Positions 24,307 to 32,774 of a stretch of DNA of 37,413 nt are shown here, piece by piece. Made by a program: the position numbers and the translations under genes. Source of the DNA: an uncultured Dorea sp. (GTDB taxonomy: Bacteria > Bacillota > Clostridia > Lachnospirales > Lachnospiraceae); NCBI GenBank assembly GCA_910577685.1, contig CAJTOH010000036.1, positions 1 to 37,413 of the forward strand, in the 5' to 3' direction. The notes below the pieces were generated by a model. That model saw nothing but the letters and a program-made list of their open reading frames with translations, had not been told where the DNA came from and made no database searches. Each line of letters begins with the position of its first letter. Positions within the stretch are counted from its first letter, which is position 1.

Positions 24307-25163
24307 CAGTTTACTCCTTTCACATAGAGCAGCATAATCTCATCTATTGCAGCCGGGATAACCATTGCTTTCGGATATTTCTTAGCCGCTTTTTCCCTGT
24401 CAGCAACCAATATCTGCCACTCGTAATCCTGCTTGCGGTATGCTACAATATCATTTTTATCAACAGCGTCAAACTGGGCCGCCCCACACTTAATAATTCC
24501 ATAGCGTTCCAGCAATTCGTCTTTCGGCATGCAAAATATCATTTTTCCTTCATGGATAAAGACAATGTAGTCGGCAACTTTTTCTAAATCGCTTGTGATA
24601 TGGGAAGACACCAGAATAGAATGTTCCTCGTCCTGTACAAATTCTAAAAACATATCTAAGATATCATCTCGTACGACCGGGTCAAGGCCGCTGGTTGCTT
24701 CATCCAAAATCAGCAAATGGGGGTGATGTGCAAATGCCGCCGCAATAGAAAGTTTCATTTTCATTCCTTTAGAAAAAGTTTTAATCTTCTTTGCAGCCGG
24801 AATATCCAACTGGCTTAACAAGTCGTTAAAATAAGACTGATCCCATGAGGAATAAATATCTCGCAATACCTTACTTAGCTTAATTGGTGTTAATTCTTCC
24901 GAAAAATTACTTCCGTCAAAAACGACGCCGACTTTTTCCTTTACAGTATAGTCAAGATCGTCTATATCTTGACCTAAAATCGTAATTTTACCTCCGTCTT
25001 TTTTTATAAGGCCTAAAATAGAATTGACTGTTGTACTTTTTCCCGCGCCATTTTCACCAATCAGTCCCACAATACTTCCGGATGGTACGCTGAAAGAAAT
25101 ATTATCCAACGTAAAATTATCGTATTTCTTTGTTAATCCTGTAATCGTTAATGCTGTATTCAT
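24306..25163 (-). CDS. ABC transporter ATP-binding protein (YtrB-like)
   Basis: A 285-residue ATPase with Walker A GENGAGKST (residues 36-44), signature TFSKGMKMKLS, Walker B LLILDEATSGLDP and the H-loop in SSHITSDLE. The Q-loop Gln is not present: the place reads VVFDGSNF. This is seen in some drug-efflux ATPases of the BcrA/YtrB type. GAGGAGG precedes the ATG and it starts two bases after the regulator stop. It pairs with the downstream permease. Confidence 0.88.
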   Translation of the reverse strand: MNTALTITGLTKKYDNFTLDNISFSVPSGSIVGLIGENGAGKSTTVNSILGLIKKDGGKITILGQDIDDLDYTVKEKVGVVFDGSNFSEELTPIKLSKVLRDIYSSWDQSYFNDLLSQLDIPAAKKIKTFSKGMKMKLSIAAAFAHHPHLLILDEATSGLDPVVRDDILDMFLEFVQDEEHSILVSSHITSDLEKVADYIVFIHEGKMIFCMPKDELLERYGIIKCGAAQFDAVDKNDIVAYRKQDYEWQILVADREKAAKKYPKAMVIPAAIDEIMLLYVKGVN

Positions 25164-25165
25164 TC

Positions 25166-25540
25166 TTAATCCTCCTCATACAACAGTGACAAAAGACCAA
25201 TCAATGTATCTAATTTTATTCCACTTGACCGGGCAATCCCGATTGCTTCATTGAAATGTTCTTCAATCTTTTTTTGCTGTTCCTCCAAATAGAAATCTTG
25301 ATTTTGCGCCGATACAAAACAGCCTTTTCCGGCAGTAGTTTCGATAAATCCATCCGCTTGCAGTTTATCGTATGCTTTCTGTACTGTTAAAACACTGATA
25401 TGAAGTGATTTCGCCATTGAACGAATGGACGGAATAGCTTCGCCCGCTTGCAATTCACCGCACATTATCAATGCTTTGATCTGGTCTGATATTTGTTCGT
25501 ATATAGGTTTACTTGTGTGGTTGTTAATAAATAATTCCAA
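25166..25540 (-). CDS. GntR family transcriptional regulator, YtrA subfamily
   Basis: About 124 residues: a winged-helix GntR domain (PIYEQISDQIKALIMCGELQAGEAIPSIRSMAKSLHISVLTVQKAYDKLQADGFIETTAGKGCFV) and a short C-terminal helical tail of about 50 residues instead of a ligand domain, as in YtrA. I chose TTG at 25540, seven bases after AGGAGG. The longer ATG frame starts inside the promoter/operator. It most likely represses its own operon through the inverted repeat at 25559-25587. Confidence 0.85.
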   Translation of the reverse strand: MELFINNHTSKPIYEQISDQIKALIMCGELQAGEAIPSIRSMAKSLHISVLTVQKAYDKLQADGFIETTAGKGCFVSAQNQDFYLEEQQKKIEEHFNEAIGIARSSGIKLDTLIGLLSLLYEED

Positions 25541-25558
25541 CTTTCCCCCTCCTGCCCT

Positions 25559-25587
25559 ATACTGTATCATTTATACAAGTACAGTAT
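25559..25587. promoter_or_regulatory. Probable GntR operator
   Basis: Inverted repeat ATACTGTA-N13-TACAGTAT. It overlaps the -10 box and the transcription start of the regulator operon, the usual place for an autoregulatory YtrA-type site. Confidence 0.65.
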
Positions 25588-25611
25588 ATTACACACTAAG
25601 TCGGATGTCAA
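25583..25611 (-). promoter_or_regulatory. Promoter of the GntR-ABC operon
   Basis: TTGACA, 17-bp spacer, TATACT on the minus strand, about 45-70 bp upstream of the TTG start. Near-consensus sigma-A type, with the -10 inside the inverted repeat. Confidence 0.75.
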
Positions 25612-25666
25612 GAAAAAGAGGAGTAATATTTATTTTTGGCCGCATTAAATAAAGGTTCTCCTTCTA

Positions 25667-25852
25667 TTAAACCACACCTTTCATGAAACGATATTTTCTT
25701 CTTTTTGCCTTCAAATTTTTCGATTTTGCTACACAAGAAATGATGATATTTTGCGATAATTTCCTCCATGACTTTTTAATAAAGACCAGATCGTCATCAA
25801 GTAAACTTAAGATATTTCCAAATCTTTCCAAATCAATATTTGACCTTTCCAC
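25667..25852 (-). CDS. Possible small basic protein or gene remnant
   Basis: A 61-codon frame beginning with GTG (ERSNIDLERFGNILSLLDDD, then a Lys/Arg-rich end). Codon use and composition are compatible with coding, but no convincing ribosome binding site is seen and the plus-strand promoter of the HNH gene overlaps its start. I do not recognise it. The rest of 25571-25983 is regulatory or shows nothing. Confidence 0.25.
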   Translation of the reverse strand: MERSNIDLERFGNILSLLDDDLVFIKKSWRKLSQNIIISCVAKSKNLKAKRRKYRFMKGVV

Positions 25853-25868
25853 TATTTGTCGTTATAAC
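25840..25868 (+). promoter_or_regulatory. Promoter of the HNH endonuclease gene
   Basis: TTGACC, 17-bp spacer, TATAAC on the plus strand, about 115 bp before the ATG at 25984. Confidence 0.6.
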
Positions 25869-25983
25869 AAAAATTGAATTATTGTATCTACACAAATACA
25901 TTCCTGGCCATTATCGTACTTTTGGATTTGGGATCCCGGATTTGAACGGAAAGCTTCGGACACATACAAATAAGGAGGCGCTT

Positions 25984-26754
25984 ATGGCAAATGTAGATAA
26001 AATCCGCAGAAAAAGTCACGCTCGAATAGATTATAATGTTCGGCCAGCCTACGAACCGAACCCCATTCCTGATCCTGAAAGAGATCGAGATGCCTGGATT
26101 GAAAAAGTTTCGTCTGAATTCGTAAGCCCCAGCAAAGCTAACAAAGAGTATTACAAGGTTATCTTAGAAACCTTATGGCCAAAAGGACATGGAATCCCAG
26201 GCCCTGTTGTAAGCAAGGAAGATATCAGAGAGGCTATTTCTAAATATAGAGGTAAAACATATCAGGATCCATTCCGACGAATGCGTGAATTACAAGGAGA
26301 GGAAGGTTTTCTTGGAATTGTCAAAGTAGGAAATAACTACCAACTCGTGGATCTTACAGTTTCGGAAAAGCGTGAGCCCCGCCAACATTTGAATGAAGAT
26401 AGCTGGCAAGAAATACTCAGAAAATATAACGGTGTGTGTGCTGCTTGTGGAAGAACCCCTGATGAAGACGGATTTCAACAGGATCATAAAATCCCAAGAT
26501 TAAGAGGCGGCGGTGATGATCTCGACAATTGGCAACCCCTTTGTGATGCTTGCAACAACATGAAGAGTACCTCATGCCGCGAATGTAAGGAGGACTGTAA
26601 TCTTTGTTGTTGGGCTTTTCCGGAAAAATATAAACCGATAATGATTCCCGGACCTCTCATCGAGAGATTACGAACGTATGCAAAAAGAATTGGCGGGAGT
26701 CCCGACCAAATCGTATCAGACTTAATCACCCAAGAATTAGACTCTCACCAATAA
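25984..26754 (+). CDS. HNH endonuclease, likely type II restriction enzyme
   Basis: A 256-residue nuclease. The HNH domain lies at about 150-200: CAACGRTPDEDGFQQDHKIPRLRGGGDDLDNWQPLCDACNNMKS, with two zinc CxxC pairs, the catalytic Asp-His and the final Asn. It is followed by an unusual second Cys cluster (CRECKEDCNLCC, about 198-209). The N-terminal 140 residues probably recognise DNA. ATG at 25984 has AGGAGG upstream; the longer upstream frame is not needed. It is convergent with a C5-cytosine methyltransferase, leaving only 13 bp between stops, so the two form a restriction-modification pair. The only long plus-strand gene in the window. Confidence 0.82.
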   Translation: MANVDKIRRKSHARIDYNVRPAYEPNPIPDPERDRDAWIEKVSSEFVSPSKANKEYYKVILETLWPKGHGIPGPVVSKEDIREAISKYRGKTYQDPFRRMRELQGEEGFLGIVKVGNNYQLVDLTVSEKREPRQHLNEDSWQEILRKYNGVCAACGRTPDEDGFQQDHKIPRLRGGGDDLDNWQPLCDACNNMKSTSCRECKEDCNLCCWAFPEKYKPIMIPGPLIERLRTYAKRIGGSPDQIVSDLITQELDSHQ

Positions 26755-26767
26755 TTAATTATTTTTA

Positions 26768-28114
26768 TTATATAGAAGCTGCCTCAAATAAATTCATTTG
26801 ATGGTACTGGGCTTCGGCACTTGCTCTATACTTTTCAAGTACCGAGTCCCCAGCCTCTATTTGTTCTGCAATCATTTGAATTGCTTTTCCAATAGCTCTC
26901 CCAGCTAATGGCGGGATAGCATTCCCTATCTGCGCATTTCTTGGAACATCTATTCCTCTGGCAGGGCCATTTAATGTATACCGCCCGTAAAAAGTAAAGT
27001 CATCCGGAAAAGATTGAATTCTCGCCATTTCTCTAAGTGTAACAACTCTCGGATGCTTGTAGTGAATTAATTCTTCCGGTGCAGTTGTTACAGTTGAACA
27101 CGGTTCCTCTAAGTTAAGAACAAAGCGTTTGTTTGAATGGCAGCCATTTTCATATAGGAATTCTTTACTAAGCCTTCCCGGCTTTTGAGTTTTATGTGCT
27201 AGATTGTATAGGTCAATTACTTTCTGGCTGTGCTTATTAAAACGATGCGATGTCGGTGTCTCCCAACCCTCGGTATTCTTTCGCATCATTTCTTGGTATA
27301 CACTTTGCGGTGGTAAATACTTACAAGTCTTATACCCGGAGAACTCGGGCTCATCAACAATTTCATCTCCTGACAGGTCACTCAAAGCCTCTTCAATATT
27401 AACGTAACGGTCGACAGGAAGCCCCAATTCTTTCCTCTGCTCTATTGCCACCTTGGAAAGCGTATCCTTCAACAATCGCTTCGAATCAATCACACCCGTA
27501 TACTCTTTGGATATGGCAAACAAAATAACTCTCTGTCTCAACTGGGGGACACCAAATTCTGCTGCATTAATTATTACTTTGCCGACATTGTAACCTGCGT
27601 CCTGCAGTTCTTGAATTGCTTCTTCTGCGACACTTATACATCCTTCTTCAGCAGGCTTCGTTACAAACTTTCTCTCAAATCCCCCAACATTTTCAACCAG
27701 TACGAATTTAGGTTTTAATAAACGAATGGCTTCAATTTGCTTAAAAACTAATAGATTTCTCGGATCCTTTCCATTTCTTGCTCCTGCAACAGAAAAACCC
27801 TGACATGGAGGTCCACCCGCAACAAGCGTTACTGTTCCAACAAGTTTCTTGAATTGCAGACATGTGGATTCATCCTCAAGAACATCTTCGATTGCATGTG
27901 GTTCCTTTGTAAGCCAATTAGGCCAACCGCAAAAATGCCTGTGCAAAGAATCTTCATCAATGAGATTTTTCTTAAATGTCATAAATGCCATTGGGTCCTT
28001 TTCTATTGCAAAAACACCTTTCCAATCCGCCAAGCCAAGACCTAATGACAAGCCGCCACACCCTGAAAAGAAATCTATATAAGTCATTCTTTCTGTGTTT
28101 TTATTGTTCTTCAT
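26768..28114 (-). CDS. DNA (cytosine-5-)-methyltransferase of the restriction-modification pair
   Basis: A 448-residue C5 methyltransferase with motif I IDFFSGCGGLSLGL (residues 13-26), catalytic motif IV GGPPCQGFSVAG (about 103-114), motif VI VENVGGF, motif VIII FGVPQLRQRVILF, a target-recognition region of about 120 residues, motif IX TLREMARIQSFPDDF and motif X AQIGNAIPPLAG. All catalytic residues are present. Start at ATG 28114; no strong ribosome binding site is visible, and ATG at 28087 is an alternative. It should protect the host from the convergent HNH nuclease. Target sequence unknown. Confidence 0.9.
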   Translation of the reverse strand: MKNNKNTERMTYIDFFSGCGGLSLGLGLADWKGVFAIEKDPMAFMTFKKNLIDEDSLHRHFCGWPNWLTKEPHAIEDVLEDESTCLQFKKLVGTVTLVAGGPPCQGFSVAGARNGKDPRNLLVFKQIEAIRLLKPKFVLVENVGGFERKFVTKPAEEGCISVAEEAIQELQDAGYNVGKVIINAAEFGVPQLRQRVILFAISKEYTGVIDSKRLLKDTLSKVAIEQRKELGLPVDRYVNIEEALSDLSGDEIVDEPEFSGYKTCKYLPPQSVYQEMMRKNTEGWETPTSHRFNKHSQKVIDLYNLAHKTQKPGRLSKEFLYENGCHSNKRFVLNLEEPCSTVTTAPEELIHYKHPRVVTLREMARIQSFPDDFTFYGRYTLNGPARGIDVPRNAQIGNAIPPLAGRAIGKAIQMIAEQIEAGDSVLEKYRASAEAQYHQMNLFEAASI

Positions 28115-28169
28115 TTTTGCTTTTCACATCCTACTATTCCAATATTATGTCGAATGGTGCGAACGCCCA

Positions 28170-28331
28170 TTATTCTTTATCATCGAAGCGACTTTTACCG
28201 CTCTTAACCCATCCATCTAATTCAGAAAGCTTAAACTTACTATTTACAATTTTGTCATAATAACATAATATCCTTGTTATTTCAATCGTTTTTCTATGAT
28301 TTACTGATATTAATTCAACGCCAGCATCTTT
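28170..28331 (-). pseudogene. C-terminal remnant of an unidentified gene
   Basis: Between an in-frame TGA and a TAA, 53 codons read like real protein (VELISVNHRKTIEITR, YYDKIVNSKFKLSELDGWVK) but there is no start or ribosome binding site. It is probably the tail of a gene cut off when the restriction-modification pair arrived. I do not recognise the family. Confidence 0.45.
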
Positions 28332-28369
28332 TCACTGCTCATTTCCAGTCTCAACTTCGCCTCATCCTT

Positions 28370-29269
28370 TTAGACTTTTATATCCGGAAATGAAATGCAA
28401 ATACTCAACTTGTTCTCAAAATACCTAGCTGATATTCTTCCGTTCATCTGCTCAATCAATGTTCTGGCAATCGCCAGACCTAAACCTGTTGATTTTCTCG
28501 CAACTTCCACCGTATAAAATTGGTCAAACAATTTACCAACCTGCACCTCGTTCAATCCGGATGCCGTATTCGTAAAAGTAATTTCGCCTGTTTCGGAAAG
28601 AGTAATCTCTAAATCTCCATCGCTATACTTAATTGCATTATTCAAAAGATTAGAAAATACACGAGCCAAAGAGGAACGGTCAAGCGTTCTGATAACATTA
28701 TCTTCTGGCATTTGTATCTTCGGTGTAATACCTCTTTCATTTAGAGCAACATAGAAAGCTGCTATACTTTCTTCTAAAACTCCGTTTATGGCAATCGGCT
28801 CTCTTATCGTATTATTACCTTTGGAAATAATAACTGAATATCGAAACAGTTCCTCCGTCAATTGCATTAACACTTCTGACCGATTTCGGATTACTCCAAT
28901 ATACCGTTCCACATTTTTTGATTTTTCTTCTTGCTCAAGCAAGTCCAAATATCCACAAATTGCTGTGAGCGGCGTTCGTAAGTCATGAGAAATATTCGTA
29001 ACAGCGATTTTTAATTCCTTATCTCCTTGCTGAAAACGATGCCGTTCTGCACGAAGTTTACGAAGCTCTTTATTTATGCTGCCTGCCAAATGACGCATAG
29101 CTCTATCGCCTGAAGAAATATCAATCAACGTGTTGGTATCGGTTATGAGCCTATCGGCAAAAGCATTGTCAATTTCCTTTGCTGCTTTTTGCAAAATATA
29201 AATTTTTATAAGCAAAGCAACGATAATCAAAGCCATCATGCCGATAACAACCCATAACCATACCTCCAT
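28370..29269 (-). CDS. Sensor histidine kinase (short N-terminus)
   Basis: A 299-residue membrane kinase with a single N-terminal transmembrane helix (residues 5-27) and no extracellular sensor domain. The dimerisation and phosphoacceptor motif is VTNISHDLRTPLTAICGYLDLLE (His 95), then the N box FSNLLNNAIKYSDGD and the G box STGLGLAIARTLIEQMNG. Such intramembrane-type kinases pair with BcrA/lantibiotic-immunity ABC transporters and sense through them. It is the last gene of the regulator-ATPase-permease-kinase operon. Confidence 0.88.
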   Translation of the reverse strand: MEVWLWVVIGMMALIIVALLIKIYILQKAAKEIDNAFADRLITDTNTLIDISSGDRAMRHLAGSINKELRKLRAERHRFQQGDKELKIAVTNISHDLRTPLTAICGYLDLLEQEEKSKNVERYIGVIRNRSEVLMQLTEELFRYSVIISKGNNTIREPIAINGVLEESIAAFYVALNERGITPKIQMPEDNVIRTLDRSSLARVFSNLLNNAIKYSDGDLEITLSETGEITFTNTASGLNEVQVGKLFDQFYTVEVARKSTGLGLAIARTLIEQMNGRISARYFENKLSICISFPDIKV

Positions 29270-29279
29270 AGCAAGCTCC

Positions 29280-30119
29280 TTACGTCAAATCTTTTCTCTT
29301 GAAAATAAATATTCCACCGAATGTTGTCAAAACAGTAATGGCAACAGATGATATAAGCATACGAACCATTTGGGAAGCATTTCCAATTAACAATTGCCAC
29401 ATTTGGATTCCCTGTCCCGTAGGCAAAAAATCAATGATAAATTCATAAACCATCCGTGTAGCTCCACTGACATAGTTTGGATTAGGAGTTGGCTCAGCCA
29501 TTTCCATTCCGTTCGCAGTTATTTGAACACCGCTTGTCATTCTCGGCTCACTAAGACCATTATATATCATACTTGCAAAAATAAGAAGTCCAAGAAACAG
29601 CAGCATAGAAATAGCAACGGTAATGGCTTTGTTAGCGCTTTGCATACAGACAAAAGTAAATATCGCTGAAAAAGCAGCTTCAAACATAACGGCAATGAAA
29701 AGATATGCAAGCAGATTAGGTACGCCCATTTTCCAAACACCGAGAGTAGGAATAGCAGCCAATGCTCCAATCAGCCAAATGAACATTATCAGCAATGTTG
29801 CAGTGAATGAAGTAATCAGATTAGCCAGATAAATGTTTGTTCTTGTATGACCGACAGTAATTTTATTCCGGATTGTTCCGTCACTATATTCAGTCCCTAA
29901 AAACATACTGCTGAACAATGCACAAAACCCCCCGATAACCACGGCAAAATTAAAGTAATACTTATCTAAACTGTAATTGTATTCTGATAAGTGGATGGTT
30001 GCTTGTCTGCTCCCATTCAGCATATATACAACAGAATAAATCAACATGGTTCCCATACAGAGCCAAAATATTTTATCTTTCCAAAGCCGGGAAAAATTGG
30101 CAGATAACAATTTACGCAT
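29280..30119 (-). CDS. ABC transporter permease, lantibiotic/bacitracin-resistance type
   Basis: About 279 residues with six predicted membrane segments (IFWLCMGTMLIYSVVYML, NFAVVIGGFCALFSSMF, LITSFTATLLIMFIWLIG, LLAYLFIAVMFEAAFSAIF, ITVAISMLLFLGLLIFAS, ISSVAITVLTTFGGIFIF) and the LGTEYSDGTIRNKI motif of ABC-2 permeases. I chose ATG at 30119 with GGGAGGTGG upstream, overlapping the ATPase end by 8 bp. It works with the upstream ATPase, probably in peptide-antibiotic resistance. Confidence 0.83.
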   Translation of the reverse strand: MRKLLSANFSRLWKDKIFWLCMGTMLIYSVVYMLNGSRQATIHLSEYNYSLDKYYFNFAVVIGGFCALFSSMFLGTEYSDGTIRNKITVGHTRTNIYLANLITSFTATLLIMFIWLIGALAAIPTLGVWKMGVPNLLAYLFIAVMFEAAFSAIFTFVCMQSANKAITVAISMLLFLGLLIFASMIYNGLSEPRMTSGVQITANGMEMAEPTPNPNYVSGATRMVYEFIIDFLPTGQGIQMWQLLIGNASQMVRMLISSVAITVLTTFGGIFIFKRKDLT

Positions 30120-31026
30120 TTTTTCCACCTCCCACAAGGCTGACATAGTAGCTTTCTAGACTTTCATCACGCTCTTTCATTGAAATCACTTCACAATTCT
30201 CTTTTGTTAATGCCGCAGTCAACTGAGATATATTAACTTTTGCGTACACATCGGCAGTTTCATCCGTAATAATTTTATAATCAACCCCCATTTCGTCAAG
30301 CACACGAGCAAGAGCTTTTGTGTTGCTGACTTCCATCCGGACACATTTTTTGCAAGCGGCTTCTAATTCGTCTGCGCTCATTTCCTTTACAATATGTCCA
30401 TTGTCAATAAAGCCATAATGAGTTGCCAATCTAGACAGTTCATCAAGAATGTGGCTTGAAATTAAAACTGTAATCTGCTGTTCCCGATTGAGCTTCAAAA
30501 TCAACTCTCGAATATCAATGATGCCTTGTGGATCAAGACCGTTTACAGGCTCGTCTAAAGCCAAAAAGTCCGGGTCGCCAACAAGAGCGATTGCGATACC
30601 CAATCTTTGCCGCATACCAAGAGAAAAATTTTTTGCTTTCTTTTTTCCTGTGTGATCAAGACCAACCAACTTCAAAATTTCATTTAGTCCGTCAAATGAT
30701 GGAAGGCCCAGAGTACGGTACTGCTGTTTTAGATTATCCTCTGCTGTCATATCGAGATAAATAGACGGAGTTTCTACAACCGCCCCCATTCTTCTTCGGG
30801 ATTTTACAATATCCTTGTCTGTATTTTTCCTTCCATATAACGTGTAATCGCCAGATGTTGGCTCTTGTAAACCGCAGATAAGGCGAATGAGCGTTGTTTT
30901 GCCAGCACCGTTTCTCCCCACAAAGCCATAAATAGCTCCTTTGGGAATGTTCATAGATAGTCCGTTTAACGCTTTGAAATTTTTATAGTATTTGCTCAAG
31001 GCGTTTATTTTGAGAACATATTCCAT
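30112..31026 (-). CDS. ABC transporter ATP-binding protein, BcrA/lantibiotic-immunity type
   Basis: A 304-residue ATPase: Walker A GRNGAGKTT (37-45), signature FSLGMRQRLG (134-143), Walker B DFLALDEPVNGLDP, SSHILDELS. Instead of the usual Q-loop it has VVETPS with Glu 85, the E-loop typical of lantibiotic-immunity ATPases (NukF, NisF) and BcrA. GGAGG precedes the ATG. The control region just upstream carries four phased repeats. Confidence 0.88.
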   Translation of the reverse strand: MEYVLKINALSKYYKNFKALNGLSMNIPKGAIYGFVGRNGAGKTTLIRLICGLQEPTSGDYTLYGRKNTDKDIVKSRRRMGAVVETPSIYLDMTAEDNLKQQYRTLGLPSFDGLNEILKLVGLDHTGKKKAKNFSLGMRQRLGIAIALVGDPDFLALDEPVNGLDPQGIIDIRELILKLNREQQITVLISSHILDELSRLATHYGFIDNGHIVKEMSADELEAACKKCVRMEVSNTKALARVLDEMGVDYKIITDETADVYAKVNISQLTAALTKENCEVISMKERDESLESYYVSLVGGGKNA

Positions 31027-31064
31027 AAAAATAACCTCCTTTATGTGATGCTGACATTTTACCG

Positions 31065-31111
31065 AGTAATCGTAAAGAAAGTAGTAAAGAAAACAGTAAA
31101 GAAATAGTAAA
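31065..31111 (-). promoter_or_regulatory. Four phased direct repeats, probable response-regulator binding site
   Basis: On the minus strand CTTTACT-type boxes begin at intervals of 11, 12 and 12 bp (plus-strand AGTAAA at 31106, 31095, 31083 and CGTAAA at 31071). One helical turn spacing is the way OmpR-type regulators bind. A -10-like TAAAAT follows at 31056-31061 with no good -35, which fits activation. The repeats begin three bases after the regulator stop. Confidence 0.65.
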
Positions 31112-31113
31112 TA

Positions 31114-31779
31114 TTATTCCGTCCGCATTTTGAAACCAATACCCCAAACAGCTTCAATATAATCTTTTCCACTTATATCACGAAGTTTTTTGCGTAAATT
31201 GCTAATGTGCATTTTAAGAGAGTTTTCCGTGCAATCCGGAGTGTCTGTGCTGATACGGTCTAACAATAGGGATTTCGTAACAACCTGTGTCTGATTTTGC
31301 ACAAGCAGCTTCAAGATGGCATATTCCGTTCTTGTCAGTTTTATCTTTGTATCGTTTATTGTTACAGTATGAGTATCTGTATCCAAAACAATATCATCAA
31401 ATGTCAACGCCGGACTAACGGTAGTATTTGATGCAGTTCGGAGATGAACAGCAATTCTCGCTAACAGTTCTTTTGTATTGAAAGGCTTTGTCACATAATC
31501 AACTGCACCGCTAAGCAATAAATCCACTTTATTATCAATATCGACTTTGGCACTTACTACAATTACAGGTATCCCCTTTAATTTCGGAAGGACATCTTCA
31601 CCGCTTAGTCCAGGCAGCATCAAGTCAAGCAAGATAAGGTCGGGGCGAATACCCGATAGCACAAGTAATGCTTCGGTTCCCGAATATGCGCGAGAAACTC
31701 TGTAGCCCTCTTTTGAAAGCGCTTCTTCAAGCATATTTCCAATATGTGCATCATCGTCAATTATTAAAATAGTTTTCAT
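31114..31779 (-). CDS. OmpR/PhoB family response regulator
   Basis: A 221-residue regulator: receiver domain with acidic pair IIDDDAHIG, phospho-acceptor Asp 52 in LILLDLMLPG, and VTKPF with the conserved Lys; then a winged-helix DNA-binding domain (LTRTEYAILKLLVQNQTQVV, NSLKMHISNLRKKL, IEAVWGIGFKM). First gene of the operon with the BcrA-type transporter and kinase, which it probably activates. Confidence 0.9.
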   Translation of the reverse strand: MKTILIIDDDAHIGNMLEEALSKEGYRVSRAYSGTEALLVLSGIRPDLILLDLMLPGLSGEDVLPKLKGIPVIVVSAKVDIDNKVDLLLSGAVDYVTKPFNTKELLARIAVHLRTASNTTVSPALTFDDIVLDTDTHTVTINDTKIKLTRTEYAILKLLVQNQTQVVTKSLLLDRISTDTPDCTENSLKMHISNLRKKLRDISGKDYIEAVWGIGFKMRTE

Positions 31780-31840
31780 AAATCAGTCCCGTCCTGTTCT
31801 TTGTTTATCTTGTTATTTTTTATTCGCCTAAAATACTCAA

Positions 31841-32497
31841 TCAGATAATTTCCAATACCTCTGTCAACTTATTTACCACCCTGCACTCCGTATAGCTACT
31901 TGTCCCCTTCCTGTCTATTAATATTGGCGTTATGCCTGCCGCAAGCGCGCCCTTTACATCCGAAACAATGGAATCCCCTATGTGTATCACTTCCTCTGCA
32001 CTGCATCCGCATACTTTTAAAGCATATTCAAACAACTCTTTATGAGGTTTATATGCCCGCACCAGTTCCCCGGAAATAATCCCTGCGGTTTTTAGTCCAT
32101 TATGATTCATACATTCCTGCACATAGCAAACACCATTGTTTGTTAAAACATAAATTGGCAGAGGGCATTTTTCAAAAAACTCTTTTACATCCTCAAAAAT
32201 TGGAGCATACATCCAGACTCTTTGAAACAGTTTGTGCAGCTCTGAAAAATCATCGGCCAACCCTACTTCTTCTTTAAACCTTCCTAACAAATGGTCAACA
32301 ATTTCATCTTCTGTTAAAAATGTGTCCCCAAAACTTTTTTCTTCCATCAATTTTATCTGATTCCACCAACTGGACGCTATTTCTTCGGGATTTTTAAAAT
32401 TGCTGTTTTTCCATATCCTAAAAACAATTTTCTCTAAATCTTCCCCCTTTTCCTGAATAATTGTACCTGTGTAGTCTATAAAAATTGATTTTATCAT
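31841..32497 (-). CDS. HAD superfamily hydrolase
   Basis: A 218-residue haloacid dehalogenase-fold protein: motif I FIDYTGTI (nucleophile Asp 8), motif II VLTNNG, motif III Lys in AYKPHKELF, motif IV HIGDSIVSDVKGALAAGI. The usual second Asp of motif I (DxD) is Thr (DYT), which weakens the general acid/base role in phosphate-ester hydrolysis. A helical cap lies between motifs I and II. GGAGG precedes the ATG. Substrate unknown. Confidence 0.85.
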   Translation of the reverse strand: MIKSIFIDYTGTIIQEKGEDLEKIVFRIWKNSNFKNPEEIASSWWNQIKLMEEKSFGDTFLTEDEIVDHLLGRFKEEVGLADDFSELHKLFQRVWMYAPIFEDVKEFFEKCPLPIYVLTNNGVCYVQECMNHNGLKTAGIISGELVRAYKPHKELFEYALKVCGCSAEEVIHIGDSIVSDVKGALAAGITPILIDRKGTSSYTECRVVNKLTEVLEII

Positions 32498-32581
32498 TTC
32501 AATACCTCCAAGATTTTTCTTATCCTAACATTTTTATTTCCATTCTTCAGATCCTTCTCCGTACCAATGCGCGCAAACATC

Positions 32582-32609
32582 ATTATAACGCACGCTTTAC
32601 AGATCGCAA
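32582..32609 (-). promoter_or_regulatory. Promoter of the HAD hydrolase gene
   Basis: TTGCGA, 16-bp spacer, TATAAT on the minus strand, about 85 bp before the HAD start. Confidence 0.6.
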
Positions 32610-32702
32610 GTACAGAAAAATCTCCATGATTCCGGAACCGGGATCATACCGTTTACTCTTTTAATTCTTTCGATCACATATCACCATTACTTATCTGTTG
32701 TA

Positions 32703-32731
32703 AATTTAAAAAGGCGGCATTTTCAGCCGCC
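32703..32731 (-). terminator. Rho-independent terminator of the ABC exporter operon
   Basis: On the minus strand GGCGGC-TGAAAAT-GCCGCC is followed by TTTTTAAATTT, about 45 bp after the stop of the second exporter gene. A clear end of that operon. Confidence 0.88.
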
Positions 32732-32774
32732 ATCCTATTTAAGCTATTCGCCCCACATTAACCTCTACCAGTAA

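Noticed and set aside
32498..32581. Approximately 29-codon frame ending in ATGA overlap with the HAD gene
   Set aside because: Its candidate ATG codons overlap the -10 TATAAT of the HAD promoter. No ribosome binding site, so probably chance.
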